Below are positions 1 to 11,049 of a DNA stretch of 64,000 bases, piece by piece. The position numbers and the translations under genes were made by a program. This DNA comes from Calonectria ilicicola (taxonomy: Eukaryota > Ascomycota > Sordariomycetes > Hypocreales > Nectriaceae). The notes under the pieces were generated by a model that was not told where the DNA came from, ran no database searches, and saw only the letters and a program-made list of their open reading frames with translations. The stretch spans positions 2,418,001-2,482,000 of the forward strand of contig CP085830.1 of assembly GCA_020809705.1 (NCBI GenBank), given 5' to 3'. Positions within the stretch are counted from its first letter, which is position 1, and each line of letters opens with the position of its first letter.

Positions 1-215
1 ACGCTGCGCTCCCCCTCGAGCAAGCGCTACGCAGTCTAACGCACTGGCTCAACGTCCGGCGGTACCCAGACAAGATTGCCCCCGAAATTCGAGCGGCCAT
101 GCGTGATGAGCAGGACTTTTTCTCCAGGGAGCTCGAGAAACTGGATATGAACTGGGCTGAGTTCGCTGCTGATGATGCCATGAATGACCTTGAGCATGTT
201 GAGGGCTGGGCATAA
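1..215 (+). CDS. 3' end of an unidentified protein-coding gene (partial)
   Basis: An open frame enters from the left edge and stops with TAA at 213-215. About 70 residues are visible. The tail is acidic and ends in DLEHVEGWA; before it is a charged, probably helical stretch (FFSRELEKLDMNWAEF). The codons read cleanly and the sequence composition changes right after the stop, so I take it as the real end of a gene that starts outside the window. I do not recognise the family. The 3' flank is followed by an A/T-rich stretch with ATAAATAAAC repeats at about 440-465, a plausible 3' UTR or polyadenylation region. Confidence 0.6.
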   Translation, partial: AALPLEQALRSLTHWLNVRRYPDKIAPEIRAAMRDEQDFFSRELEKLDMNWAEFAADDAMNDLEHVEGWA

Positions 216-1070
216 AATGCTGGAGTAACGATGGTATGGATAGACAGCGCTGTTTGTTTTATGAGATGATATAGATCATGCAACTGCTCAGATGGATGCT
301 GGGCCGAGTTCCTCATAATGTGTTCAATCTGAGCGGAAACCTTGTTCGGATCGAGGCAGGATGAGAGCAAAACGATAGCTACGATGGGATAGATGCACTG
401 ATGAGTGTCAACTGCCTTACAGCGTTAGTTTGGTGGCAACATAAATAAACAAATAAACAAATCAACGGTAGAAAAAAAAACCGAATCCAAAGTGTTTACT
501 TGGCTCGTCTAACGTTTTACAGTCATCTTACGCACACATATCAAAATAATAAAATAAAAATGAAAATAAAACGAACAATTGTATATATTTATGTGCTTAT
601 TTATTGTAACATAAAAGATAGCTCTAGTCTTTTCTTTAGATCGTCTTCGGAGTTCTTCAGCAAGACCCCACGCAAATGGCTTCATGGGTGCACCCAGCAA
701 AATGTATGTATGCACAGAGAGACTTTCTTTATCGTTTGCCGGAAGATGGTGGGGGAAAGGTTGAGGGGGGGGTTAATGGTCCAAGGATTGTTTTTTTTTT
801 TTTTTTTTAATATTGTCATTCAAAAAAGCTGTCATTACGCATTACTGGGGTCTTGTACATCCCCATCTATTCAACTCATTCCAACGCAAAAGCTGCTTTG
901 GTTTGCGACCAGGTTGACTACACCGGTCAGCAACACGCTGGGTATCATCAATCTGTATAAGAAATTCAAAAATTTCGCTTTCAATTCCGCCTAGCCCAGC
1001 CAGGATGCTCAATCAACCAGGCAAGTGCCCTTTTTTTTGGTTTCTTTTTCCCTGTGTTTCTTTCTTGTTT
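216..1070. other. Intergenic, A/T-rich, no gene seen
   Basis: This lies between the end of the partial left-edge gene and the 3' end of the MARVEL gene (tail to tail). It holds ATAAATAAAC repeats near 440-465 and a run of about 18 T at 791-808. The open frames here are composed of low-complexity sequence and match nothing I know. It is most likely two 3' UTRs. Confidence 0.6.
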
Positions 1071-2115
1071 TCAAGCGCGATCGTATACGCCATCGCCGTA
1101 TCGATACCCTTGTTGATGTGGGTGAGTAGCATGGTCATCAGGATCAGGATAATGAATATAGCCGTAGCCGTCTTGTCGCCCATGGCCCTGAGGCTGTGGG
1201 TAACCATATCCTTGGTTGTCATTGTGTCCACCATAGTTATCATATCCTTGCCCACTGTAGTTTTCATACTTGTGGGCGTTTTCATCGTGCTCTCCAACGG
1301 CGGTGCTATCAGTCCCATGGCTTTCGCGGCTGTCGGCCATCTGGTTAGGTTGCGAGTGCTCAGGGAGCTGGTTTTCCGGATTGACAGGGCGGTTCATGTT
1401 GCGTTTGAAGAGTCCCTTGAAGAATCCTAGCTTGGCGTCGTCACCTACGGTTTGGCCGTCGCCGGCTGCGTATGGATTGTGACCAGCTGCATATTGACCA
1501 TCTCCACCGGGGCCATATCGCTTTTCTCTGTAGTGGTTACGAGCCAGGCCGACAGTTGTCAGGAACGAGAAACAGAAGAAGAAGCTAGTGCAGGATGTCA
1601 GCATGCATACCAACCAAGTTGGGTCGTCGTGGGTGGAAGGTCGGCGCTTACATTGCAATGATGGCAATACCCAGACAGGCAGATTCAAGTTTGCAAGCCT
1701 GGCCATAGGTAGGGATAACAGTGAAGCCACTGCTTCCCTTGGCCTTTTCCGAAGCCTTTCCTGTGCCAAATGGGGTCGTGAGGGTGCCGGTGCAACTGCT
1801 GGCACCTGTTTTGTTGGCTACAGCGACGTAGATGAAGCAAGCGATAAAAGCCGTATCCAGAATGATTCCGAGAAAGGAGGGTAGAGTGCGTCCAGCAAAA
1901 CAGCAGACAAAGAGGAGCGCCCCAATGGCGTAGAGACAGGCGAAACCGGCAATGCCCTCGACGGCACGGACCGAGGTGCTGATGGATAGCTTGCGGTTAT
2001 GTAAAGTGGCGAGGATGTACGAGTAGATTGCGAGAATCAGAACTCCGCAGGCCAGTTGTATCGAGCGGATGAAGAGCTGGACCGACTTGAGGGTGAGGGC
2101 GGTTCCGTTGCCCAT
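1071..2115 (-). CDS. MARVEL-domain four-helix membrane protein with Tyr/Gly/His-rich tail
   Basis: Two exons, 2115-1652 and 1584-1071, give 325 residues. The 67-nt intron (1585-1651) starts GTAAGC and ends ACTAG after a CTGAC branch site; it splits the fourth membrane helix, and splicing restores AIIAIFFFCF. Four hydrophobic segments lie at about residues 10-35, 48-73, 78-100 and 148-170, the MARVEL arrangement used by fungal plasma-membrane proteins that organise membrane domains. After helix four the chain becomes a long, hydrophilic, disordered tail of about 150 residues rich in Y, G, H, Q and D (repeated GYDNYGG, QGYGY types). The start ATG at 2115 is followed at once by a short polar stretch and helix one. 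Family assignment rests on topology and general resemblance; the exact function is unknown. Confidence 0.85.
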
Positions 2116-4246
2116 GATGGCGGCGGTCGCAGTGGCGATGGCGGTAGAATATGGGTGGTTGGACTTAGGCGGTTGTTGTGGAATGCGGTGCTGTGCGCTT
2201 GAGTGTCGCGGGCGGTTCGGCTAGCTGCCCATGCCCCTCCTGAAGTTGCGAGGTTGAAGATATCGAAAGGGGAGACAAGCGGCAGACGGATAGATGGAAC
2301 CAGCAGGCGAGTATATGTATATGCAAACGGGGAATAAATACGGCTCGACTTCGCTTTGGGGGGTGGGATGAGGGGAGAAATATGGTTTTGGCTTGAGTGC
2401 CGGGCATTACGTAGGAAGACAAGCATAGCCATCGCCTGCAGCCACCCGCAGCAGGGCTCCCTACATGTACTCCTCCCCGCTGACGCTGTCGAGGGACAAA
2501 CCACTAGTTCGCAGCAGAAAAAAGACGGCCGATGTACCTAAATCTCGTTTGTTCACACCTTCATCTCAGGGGGAAAACGCCCCTGCCTCGTGGGCTGCTC
2601 ATCACGGGTGGCAATAAGCCCGCAATAGTGCAGTGTACTGCCCATCACCATGGGACATTTTTAGCAGTGGTGGTGGTTTGGCGAGCTTGAGTGGATGTGC
2701 TGACGAGGGCCTGTGGCTGGTGCAAACACCAGCGTTGGAGAATTATGGAGCCAAAGCGAGTGCGAACCCACAGCCACAGTGCCAAGGCGGCGCGGCGATT
2801 GGTCAGAGGAACCAGCTGAAGAAGGGGGCTGTGTGGAACATGGGTTTGTCTCGCTTTCTGTTTCCGTCATGATGTCAACACCAGTAGCCTTTGATGATCG
2901 TGAGCGATCCCGCTCCATGCTTGAGAATTGCACATGTTGATCCTCAGTTCGGTTGCCAGGGAGAGAGCAGTCCGAGCGCGTAGGGCTTATCGCATCCCGT
3001 CTTTATTTATGTGTGTTATAAGTATTGCTTCGTTGTTTCATGCAGGTCGACCAAGTGTGATGCGTAGTTGTCCCAGTGATGAGCGTCCGTTCTGTCACTT
3101 GCGTTGGCTGATTTGGGCTGCAACGAGAAGTAAAGAAAAAAAGAAGAAAAAAACGGCCTGATTTGCATTCGGCCAGGGACGTGCGTACACACTCGAACCA
3201 GTGGGTACTTCACCTACGAAATTTCTAACATCGGCCCGTTGCAAGCTGAAAACGTCGTCATCGCGGTATGCCAAGATGACTACGTGAAGGGATATACCTC
3301 AACGTCTTGAAACTTTGAGGATGGGAAACCCTCCAGCCAGATTCACGAATCCACTTGGCATCCCTTCCAGCTGCGGTTTCTGTTTAGCGTTGCTGCAAGG
3401 GCAGGGATCAGCAGCCGAGCCAATGCTGTTGTTGTTGATGAATAAACATGTAGCGACTTTGAACTTCATTGCGTATTATCGTAAAGCAACGGGTATAACG
3501 GCACATGACTAATATGCATCTTTTGCTACCAATTGTCAGACTTTGCAGGAGAAGATCCCTGCGTTTCTAACCAGCCTCAAAATAAATAATCATTGTTAAT
3601 ACATAAATAAACAAGTAAAAATAAACAATGGGGAAAAAATAGACAGAGAAAGAGAGGGGGACAAAAAAACAAGGTTTAATTAAAATGCCTTCTTCTAGAA
3701 TCCCACTTCTAACCCCTGTAACACGCCGCCATCCAGGACCTTGCACATCGGGATAATGGCAAACTAACGCCGTAGTGTAAGGCACCTTTCGGTCAGTCGG
3801 CATATCGTATTGGAGAAAAAGCCTAAGGGCCACTCTATCGTGACCTTCCAGGTTCCCCAAGCTTTGAGGGTTTCTTCCCTCCCATCCTATCTATAGACAT
3901 GGTGGTCATTGAAATTGGGCAATGAAGGTGCATGTTTGGCGGCTACTCTTGCTTAAATCGACATGCAAAAACGTCATATATTAACACTAGTTCAATGCGT
4001 AGTTGCTGATGTGAATCAAATTCCACCATCAATCCAACTTTAATGCGAGACTGTTTTGTCTTGTTTTATCTTGCAACACACAGTTCATGCCAACCAGGCT
4101 TGGCTTCATGTCATAGCTCGCCACCCCGCCAAAATTACCCCGCGACGCGTAAAGCTGTGACCGCGGTCAGCGCTAGCGCCCTCTAAACAACCTGAATCCC
4201 CCATCGTCGCCCTTATCAGCACCCTACGAGTCGAATCTTGCTGGAA
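2116..4246. other. Intergenic between divergent MARVEL and CENP-S genes
   Basis: This 2.1 kb stretch separates two genes that point away from each other, so it must hold both promoters. I see only short open frames with low-complexity or antisense-type translations. An A/T-rich stretch with ATAAATAAAC-like runs lies at about 3585-3660. No RNA gene is recognised. The CENP-S-proximal end carries the ACGCGT box listed separately. Confidence 0.55.
4145..4150. promoter_or_regulatory. ACGCGT (MCB-like) box upstream of CENP-S
   Basis: An exact ACGCGT lies 97 nt before the CENP-S start codon. In yeasts this is the binding core of the MBF (Mbp1/Swi6-type) factor that turns on genes at G1/S. The same word occurs upstream of two other chromosome genes in this window. 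The site is seen; its use is inferred. Confidence 0.45.
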
Positions 4247-4716
4247 ATGGCCGACGCACCCGGCGACGAAGACCGCGAGGTACTTTAGATTCATAATCTA
4301 CGTAGATATGCCAAGACTGACCAGATTCGCAGCGTCTCAAGTCTGCCCTCTGGTACGCCATTGGCCAGATTGTGGATGAGGAGTCTCTCAAGCGCAACCG
4401 CAATGCCACGCCCCAATTCATTGGCGCCCTGACAGAACTTGTCTGGACACAAATTGGTAGGGATATAACTTGAAATTATTTGTGTTGGTCGTTTTCGCCC
4501 GTTTATAACTAACTCATATGTCCAGAAAACGTGGCCACCGACCTAGAGAGCTTTAGCAATCATGCTGGTCGTAGCACCGTGACTACAGACGATGTCTTGC
4601 TGCTCGCGCGGAAGAACCCTGATTTGCATCACATCATGAAGGAGTTTGTCGACAAGGCCAAGGCTGATAAAGAGACTACAAAAACAAGAGGAACCGGGAA
4701 CAAAAGCAAGCGGTGA
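4247..4716 (+). CDS. mhf1: CENP-S / MHF1 histone-fold protein
   Basis: Three exons (4247-4279, 4333-4456, 4526-4716) join in frame to 115 residues. Introns are 53 nt (GTACTT...CGCAG, with GACTGACC branch site) and 69 nt (GTAGGG...TCCAG). The product carries the family hallmarks: an N-terminal RLKSALWYAIGQIVDE helix, a middle FIGALTELVWTQI helix with VATDLESFSNHAGR, and VTTDDVLLLARKNPDL at the end of the histone fold, then a basic Lys/Arg/Thr tail. CENP-S pairs with CENP-X; the (MHF) complex acts in the inner kinetochore and with the FANCM/Mph1 helicase in replication-fork repair. The first exon is only 11 codons. Length fits the family. CENP-I, another inner kinetochore protein, lies 8 kb downstream. 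Confidence 0.93.
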
Positions 4717-4908
4717 GGCTGCGGGATCGTGAGGAAAACCAGCATATGTGGTGTTCTGGCGTAAGGGAGAAGACAATGCAATGTTTAGTCAACCGCGGCG
4801 TGAGCACCAAGCGTGAAAATTATCCTTGTTCCCATATGCTCCTATTATTCGAATCCAATATTGCACGCCAGACGTATTCATACAAGGGTATCAAACAAAG
4901 CTCAATCC

Positions 4909-5407
4909 TCACAGGAAAACAACCGCCGCCATCACTACGGGCAATAGAGCCAGAGCCTTTCCACTCTGTCGGACTGAGCAGGCGGAGCTCTTGCCGCCCG
5001 TTTCTTGGGCGTCCTGGGAGCCCGCGGTGCGCGTGGAATCGGCACTTCCGCTCGTCTTGCGGCAGTACTGGGTGCCAGTAGTTGTCTCAATATAGCAGGC
5101 CTCGTCTGAATCGCAATAGTAGCCCGTGGTACAGCAGTTGGAGTCTAGAGACATGCAACTAATCGTATCAGTGCCAGCACAGCACTTGGTGTTAGAGTCG
5201 AGGCATTGCCAACCATTGCCAGCAGCTATGACACTTTGGTTAGCGATTCTTGGTTCGGTAGGTTTTTGAACATGGACCAAGGAGAGTGCCCGTACTATCA
5301 TAACCACAAAAGCTACTGCGAGGGTTCAGAGACATGGTTTGGGGGTTGGCGCTGAGGGCGGCTACGGCGCCGGCCGCGAAGAGGATAGGGACACTGAGGA
5401 ATTTCAT
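4909..5407 (-). CDS. Small cysteine-rich secreted, probably GPI-anchored protein
   Basis: Two exons, 5407-5317 and 5225-4909, give 135 residues; the 91-nt intron (5226-5316) starts GTAGCT and ends CATAG after a CGCTAACC branch site. The first exon supplies a signal peptide (MKFLSVPILFAAGAVAALSA, likely cut before NPQ), so this is not the leaderless frame that begins inside the intron. The core has nine closely spaced cysteines including two CC pairs (WQC, KCC, SC, NCC, YYC, AC, YC), suggesting a disulfide knot on the wall or in the medium. A Ser/Thr/Gly-rich linker follows, then a hydrophobic end (ALALLPVVMAAVVFL) preceded by small residues, typical of a GPI signal. The cysteine pattern is not a hydrophobin, CFEM or LysM pattern that I can match. 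Function unknown; surface or secreted role inferred. Confidence 0.82.
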
Positions 5408-5955
5408 CTTTAATTGGGTATTCTGATAAATTTATGCTGTGCTATATCGTTTGTATTTGATCCTTGGAGCATCGCGAGAATTCTAATGTGCAAATCCAAC
5501 AAACTTATAGTTGGGGGAGAAAAAGAAAAAGTTCTCAGATTCTCAGCTCTTCCCCCTCCCCCCTCTCTAAAAAAAAATAAGATCATCTAAACTGGAGAAA
5601 TCAGCCCTGGGTGACACTCGATGCGCCATTCCACTATTCTTAGCAGGGCAGAAAGGGATGTGGCGGTCTGGACCAGTGCAATTATTCTCAGCTGCAGCAG
5701 CCAGCAAGGAGCTGCCCAACCATCACAAACGCCTCTATCTCACGGTGCAGAGCTGATTGGGCAGAGTTGCGAAATGCCGCCGCCACCATGGTAGCGGCAC
5801 GTTTTGGTGTCCCGTCTTTGAGCGGATCCTTGTCTCAAAAAATGCTGACGGCTGAGAACTGTCTGTTAAGCATATCACGAGGCTAATTGGCATGGCCAGC
5901 CTTTGATACAATCGACTCCGGATGAGGTTGGGCCCGGGCATGCGCGCACCCGGTT
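5408..5955. other. Promoter region of the Cys-rich gene and 3' flank of the dehydratase
   Basis: About 550 nt between two minus-strand genes. It has a pyrimidine-rich stretch with A/T runs at 5515-5580 and no credible coding frame. It should hold the promoter and 5' UTR of the Cys-rich gene. Confidence 0.5.
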
Positions 5956-7039
5956 CTAGATCTTGATGCTCGACTCTGGGCCGTACTGTTCCCTGTATTT
6001 CTCAAGCATCTGGAGTGTCACGTTGGCGCCGCCGCAGACGATCAGCACCACGTTCTTGCGGCTCCATTCCTCATCCGACAATCCCTTCCCAACATGCTCG
6101 CGAAGATCGCCCCGATATGCGGTCGCAATTGTGGCGCCGCAAGCGACTTCGACGAGAAGCAGGGCGTCGTCGGCGAAACGGACACAACTCACCGCGGCAT
6201 CGGCATCAGAGACAACAAGGCTCTTCATGTGAGGGCTTGCGCTCCACTTCCAGCTCTGCTCCGACACCCGCGGAGCACCTAGTGATGTCGCGATAGATGT
6301 GATTGCGGGAAGAGTGACATGAGCCTGGGCCCGAACACTTGCATTCAGGCTGTCAGCACCAGGGGTTTCGATGGCCAAAACTTGGGGTTTTGCGCCCGAC
6401 CACGGAAGCGACTCAACGCCTTGCATTAGGCCGTTCAATAGTCCGCCGCCACCCACACTGCACACAATGGCATCAATGGGCCCGTCTACTTGATCTCTCA
6501 GCTCAGGCACAATGGTTGCCGCGCCATCCCAGACATGCTGGTGGTCAAAGGGCGGGACATAGACGCCGGTAGGGTCTTGGTCCAGCAATTCCCGGCGGAG
6601 ATATGCGTCGGCCTCTGCCCAGTTTTGGCCTACCTGGTGAACTTCAACACCAAAGTCAAGCAGCTTCTTCTTCATAAGAGGCGGTGCCAAGTTGGGGAGA
6701 ACAATGGTTGCAGGCAGTCCCAGCAACTTCGCTGCCGAGGCGCAAGCAAGTCCAGCGTTTCCACCAGAGGAGCAATAGAAGTGGACGGGTCCTGAGGCAG
6801 CGGCCGCAGCACGTGTCATTAGGTTTCCGATACCACGAGACTTGAAGGAGCCTGAGGGCTGGAGGTTTTCAAGTTTGAGGTGAATGTTGCTATATTTGCG
6901 TGTCAACTACTGCAATGGCAGGTAGGTTGCGCTTATGACAGTGGTATCCTTACCAGCCTGCAATCTTGGACAGCTGAGGGCTGTAAACGCATGGCGTCTC
7001 AACCCAAGGGCGTTTTGCTTTTTCGTCAAGAGAGCCCAT
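5956..7039 (-). CDS. CHA1: L-serine/L-threonine dehydratase, CHA1 type (PLP fold II)
   Basis: Two exons, 7039-6954 and 6889-5956, give 339 residues. The protein opens KRPWVETPCVYSPQLSKIAGC and continues NIHLKLENLQPSGSFKSRG, where Lys45 of GSFKSRG is the expected pyridoxal-phosphate Schiff-base lysine. SSGGNAGLA (substrate/cofactor loop) and CSVGGGGLLNG (phosphate cradle) follow, and a CGGAN segment near the end. It should deaminate L-serine or L-threonine to pyruvate or 2-oxobutyrate plus ammonia in amino-acid catabolism. The exact intron (6890-6953) is set by homology: it must use the third AG (ATATAG), because splicing at the nearer GCAG or GTAG brings an immediate stop or loses frame. Length is close to that of the yeast enzyme (about 360). 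Confidence 0.93.
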
Positions 7040-8558
7040 GATGAGTGAACAGGGTTTATGTTGTATTGGGGAGATGGTGGATCAGCTGGCAGAATTAATT
7101 GCCAAAGTGATAAGGGCAGTTGGGCCTGAAATAGAGGTGAGTGAGTGCTGGGAGACAAACACCTTGCTTGGGCATCTCACCTTGATATACTTGTGGTGGA
7201 ACTTGCAAGTATAATCACGGGAAAGATCTTAGATAGCAAGTAGTGTTGCCTCCAACCAAATTCAAATGGCGACCACGTTGGGTTGTGTGTTTACAGACCC
7301 GCCGTCAGCCGATCTCGGGTGTGTGGCTATTATTCGACAGGCGTCACAATGAAGATGGTGGGGGAAGATGATGGTTGGGTTGAGAAGATCAGATCGATCC
7401 TATTCCCTCACCCCTACTTGCGGTTATGGATGGTACTAGAATTGCAACGTCTTTGTGTCGGTGTGCACAACAGGGGGATAAAATGGAGTTGATGTGGGCG
7501 CCCACTAAAAAAAGACTCAATTAGCCGGCGCCTTTTAGTGGAGTAAACTCTGTCATGTCGAGCCAAGGGCGTTATGTACATCGGACCCATTCCTTCAACT
7601 ACCGAAGTCCGAGTATCAGACAAATCAACGTGGTTCGCACGTATTACAACGGCGGATCACATATCTGTACAGCAGCGTTTTCTGGAATGACTCTATCGAT
7701 TGATTGACAATGAGTCGCTCAGTTCCACGCCCTTGTTGGCTGAGGAGGCAATTGCCACTCACTAAAAAGGCTGCGACTAACGACTGATGCTACCAAGCAA
7801 GTGACCAAAGTCTGGCACACCCTCTCCAAGTTAAACCAAGAAGCCCAGTGTTAACTTAAATCGAATACACAGAGAACATAGGTGGAATACCAGATAGTAA
7901 AATATTAAGGCTTTGTTTTTTTATCACCGTTACTTATCCAATTATCATTTTTCTCATGGCTACAGCAGGAAAGAAATTCGCCATATATTCTATTAACCAC
8001 AAGGCTACGGCTTTAAATCTGCAGCTATGAGAAAATATTCTCTATATCTTTAATCCTTCAATCCAACCTAGCTAAGAAAGCAGGGTGTACGGCCTGGAGT
8101 CAGTCCGCTGCTACCAAAGGTATATTCTAGATCTAAACCATCCAGGGATAGATATGCGGCTCGTATTGCTGGCAAGAAAGGACTAGAATGTAGCTAGAGA
8201 ATAAATATAGGGTAATGGATATTGATGCGGGGTGACGACATAGTTACAGCTGACTGGCGCTAGACATTGAAATGGTCTCTCTCTGAGTGATCATGTGCCC
8301 GTTTTTTTTGGCCCATGTGCCAGGGACGGCTGGCGACGGCTTCATGTTGGTTCGGATACCATGGTGCCGTTTCTGCAAGTAGACGGGTCCAAGATGCACG
8401 GTGGTGTTATGTGGGTGAGTAAGACATACATGGCTTACGACGTAGGTTTCCCCCCAAAAATCGGTCGTGTAACGTGGGACCATCTTGATTGAGTGATAAT
8501 ATTTTGATGACACAGCCCATAGCGGTGAATTATATCCTTTTTAAACCCTTGGACGCTA
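7040..8558. other. Intergenic between dehydratase promoter and POL31 3' end
   Basis: A 1.5 kb stretch with no credible gene. The part at about 7850-8230 is clearly richer in A/T than its surroundings and full of stop codons in all frames. It could be a decayed mobile element, but I cannot name a family. The dehydratase promoter must lie in the left few hundred bases. Confidence 0.5.
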
Positions 8559-10258
8559 TTACACAGTTGATATCTTGACCTTCTCCACCTCGAGCGTTTC
8601 CATGTCCACAATCACCACTTCCTTTGTCTTCAGGAATGATGGCACGGCTACGAGCCTAACTGATTGTCCATCAGGGCCATGAATGACCTTAGTTGAGAAC
8701 TCAGGCTGACACCCGACAAAGTACAAATGAGGGCAATTCGTCATAACGAACGGATCATCATCCTGGAAGGGATAGCTCCCTGAAGATTCCCATTAGCATT
8801 TCTTCGAACTGGTTTCGAGTATACCTGGAACTTACAGAGTGTATCAGGAGCAGTTGGAGCACAACACCGCCAGCGGCACATAGCTTCCATCATGCCTAGG
8901 CGGTCATCACTGGCGACGTATCTGAATACGTCGTCGACATTCTGACCACCAGTTCCCAGAACCCTCCACCCTTCTACCTCACCTTCCCAAGGATTTGTCA
9001 CAGGGTCAAACCAGCCAGGCTTGCTGGAAGAAGCTGATGGCTCTTTGGCATATGCCCTTGCAGACGGAAACATAGCCGGGTGAATTGGTTGCTGGGGGTA
9101 GCTGGCATTGGCTGGGTCTTGAGCTCCAGGGAGGAGGGTAACAGGAATCGAGGGGAGGAGTTCGTTGAGGAAGTTATCAAAGAGCTGCGAGGGAAGTGGG
9201 TTGTAGGAGCTAGCGTCATATCCGTACTTTTTGTGCGCTTTCTTCTCATCGGTTGCAGCCGTCGCCGCAGCGTCGGGCTTTTTATCTGTCGTTGATATAG
9301 AATTTCCGGCGATGATAAGACGGCTGATTTGAGAGATTTCGGATTGTACATTAGGGGTAAGGGCCTCGCCAAGGAGATACTCTAGTAGGAGGTCAAGGTC
9401 TAGAGCATGCGAGGCATCGTCATCGGAAAAGGAGAGTCCAGACACAATGGCAATTTTCTTTCCATTGCTGGATTTGGTCGGTGCATCAGTCATGTCCTCG
9501 TCCTCATCCTTCACCTCCTTTTTAGTGGTCCCGTTGGTTTTGGTGAGACTCCATCGTTCTGGCTGGGGGCATAAATCTGGGAACTTGACGTCAATTACTT
9601 CAAGCTCGCCGTTGGCATTTTCAGTGCCCATGGCCGCGATAATACAGCCAGTGACGAGGTGGATAGATTTGAGGATATCGCCAACTAGACGAATACGACC
9701 TGACTCATCCTCGAGCATAATGGAATACTCGTCGTCGTCACCGAAGTACTTGGGCCTTGAGATTTGAGCGGATATCCAGCGCTATCGGTGTATAGCTTGA
9801 TTAGTCCATTGTGCATCCACATGAGCAAGTGTTCCGGAAATGGGCTTACATCCTTGGCCACGTCTTCCAGAAGACTTGGCTTAAGAGGCATCTCCATGTA
9901 TACCGTTCCTGTAACCCAGCACAGTTCGCCCTGGCGTACATCGAGCACACGTTCGACTCGTTTTGCTGGCTCGTCAGCAACGACTGTGTCCTTCCAAGCT
10001 ACTGCAGCGACCTCGTCTACTGCGGGCTTGATCTTTGTGAGACGCAAAAAGTACATGTCTCCAAATTGCTGTTGGTAGGATCGCTTCTTTTCGAGGTCGA
10101 AGGTGTGTAGGGGTTTGTACGACGACGATGCGCGGGGCGGTGCCTGGGGGGTAGCATCGCTGCGTTTGCTGGTGAGATCAAGTCATGGCAGTGATGCACG
10201 AGGCAACTTACGAAGGCTTTTGTAGAAGACTCGAAGCAACATCTTCGAGGGCTACCAT
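8559..10258 (-). CDS. POL31: DNA polymerase delta small (B) subunit
   Basis: Four exons (10258-10212, 10168-9850, 9781-8836, 8779-8559) give 510 residues. Introns are 43, 68 and 56 nt, all GT-AG; the last has a GCTAAT branch site. Recognisable family segments are the QQFGDMYFLRLTKIKP opening of the OB-fold, RWISAQISRPKYFGDDDEYS, LEDESGRIRLVG, the inactive phosphoesterase core (KKIAIVSGLSF, LIIAGNS, LLPGAQDPAN), and WSYPFQDDDPFVMTNCPHLYFVGCQP near the C-terminus. The subunit bridges the catalytic subunit and the third subunit in the replicative polymerase and also serves translesion polymerase zeta. An insertion rich in Asp/Glu/Lys/Thr (around KDEDEDMTDAPTK) sits between OB and phosphoesterase parts. 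The gene is divergent from CAF16 and has an ACGCGT box upstream. Confidence 0.95.
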
Positions 10259-11049
10259 TTTGACGGCGGCAATTGAGCCAAGAAGTTGCGTGTGCGGAGT
10301 GATGATGTGGAGTGAAATGAGGTCCTGAATGTAGTCTACCAGCAACTTTTTTGATTTGGCAACGCGTTGGGTCCCGCGTTGCACGCGAGCTTCTGGCGTA
10401 GAGTGGCTGGAGGTCGGCCTGCTAGAAGCCGACCCTCCGACGCCATGCCGCCGGCGCTGTTAGGGGTGGGATAGTGGGATGGCATGTTGAGTTCTAGGGG
10501 ACCCATTAATGACGTGCTAGGGTCTCTCACTGGTGTCTAGCCCCTAGAGGCATAAAGCACCGAAGTTCAATAACGGTTCTGTCGTTTGATGTCGTAGGGT
10601 TATCAATAATAGATAGCAGATAAAATAATTAAATTTCAGGCCAGTGTTTTACGGTCTCAATATTTTATTTTCCCATGACGAGATGTTCGGTTTTTTCCCG
10701 ATTGCGTTCGGCGTGCTCAGCTTCTTTAGAGGCGGTCAACCCATTTCATAAGTGTATGTCCGGAATGGTGGGGTCGATCCAGGCGCCCCGCCATTGACTT
10801 CAGCGACGAGTTCTGACTCAATACTGAGGGAAAATTTTGGACGTCGTCCCGTTTTCTCGTTCCGATCTTGTTACTCCGAAGCCAATCTAGACCATAAAAA
10901 CCCCTTAAACGCATGTTCTATTCACATATACTTATTCTTCTTCCGATTTTGAACACAAATTGACTTCGCTGAAGCTGCGAGTCATCTAGAAGAACATTCT
11001 CTCCTTGAATAGCGTTAGCCACTCAAAACACCACATCTGTTTATTCAAA
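10259..11049. other. Bidirectional promoter region between POL31 and CAF16
   Basis: About 790 nt separating two genes that point apart. It contains the ACGCGT box near POL31 and a G/C-rich stretch at 10360-10450, then an A/T-rich stretch at 10560-10680. The CAF16 frame stays open upstream to 11005 but the family start is at 11050. No gene is seen. Confidence 0.55.
10362..10367. promoter_or_regulatory. ACGCGT (MCB-like) box upstream of POL31
   Basis: An exact ACGCGT lies 104 nt before the POL31 start codon, followed by further GCG-rich words (CGCGTTG, CACGCGAG). DNA polymerase delta genes are classical G1/S targets of MBF in yeasts, which makes use of this site plausible. Activity is inferred. 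Confidence 0.55.

Noticed and set aside
500..994. 164-codon plus-strand frame near the left edge
   Set aside because: It crosses A/T-rich DNA with a poly-T run translated as poly-Phe, overlaps a minus-strand frame, and resembles no family.
1005..1430. Hydrophobic 141-codon plus-strand frame
   Set aside because: It is the antisense of the Tyr/Gly/His-rich tail of the MARVEL gene; the Val/Ile-rich translation is a mirror of those codons.
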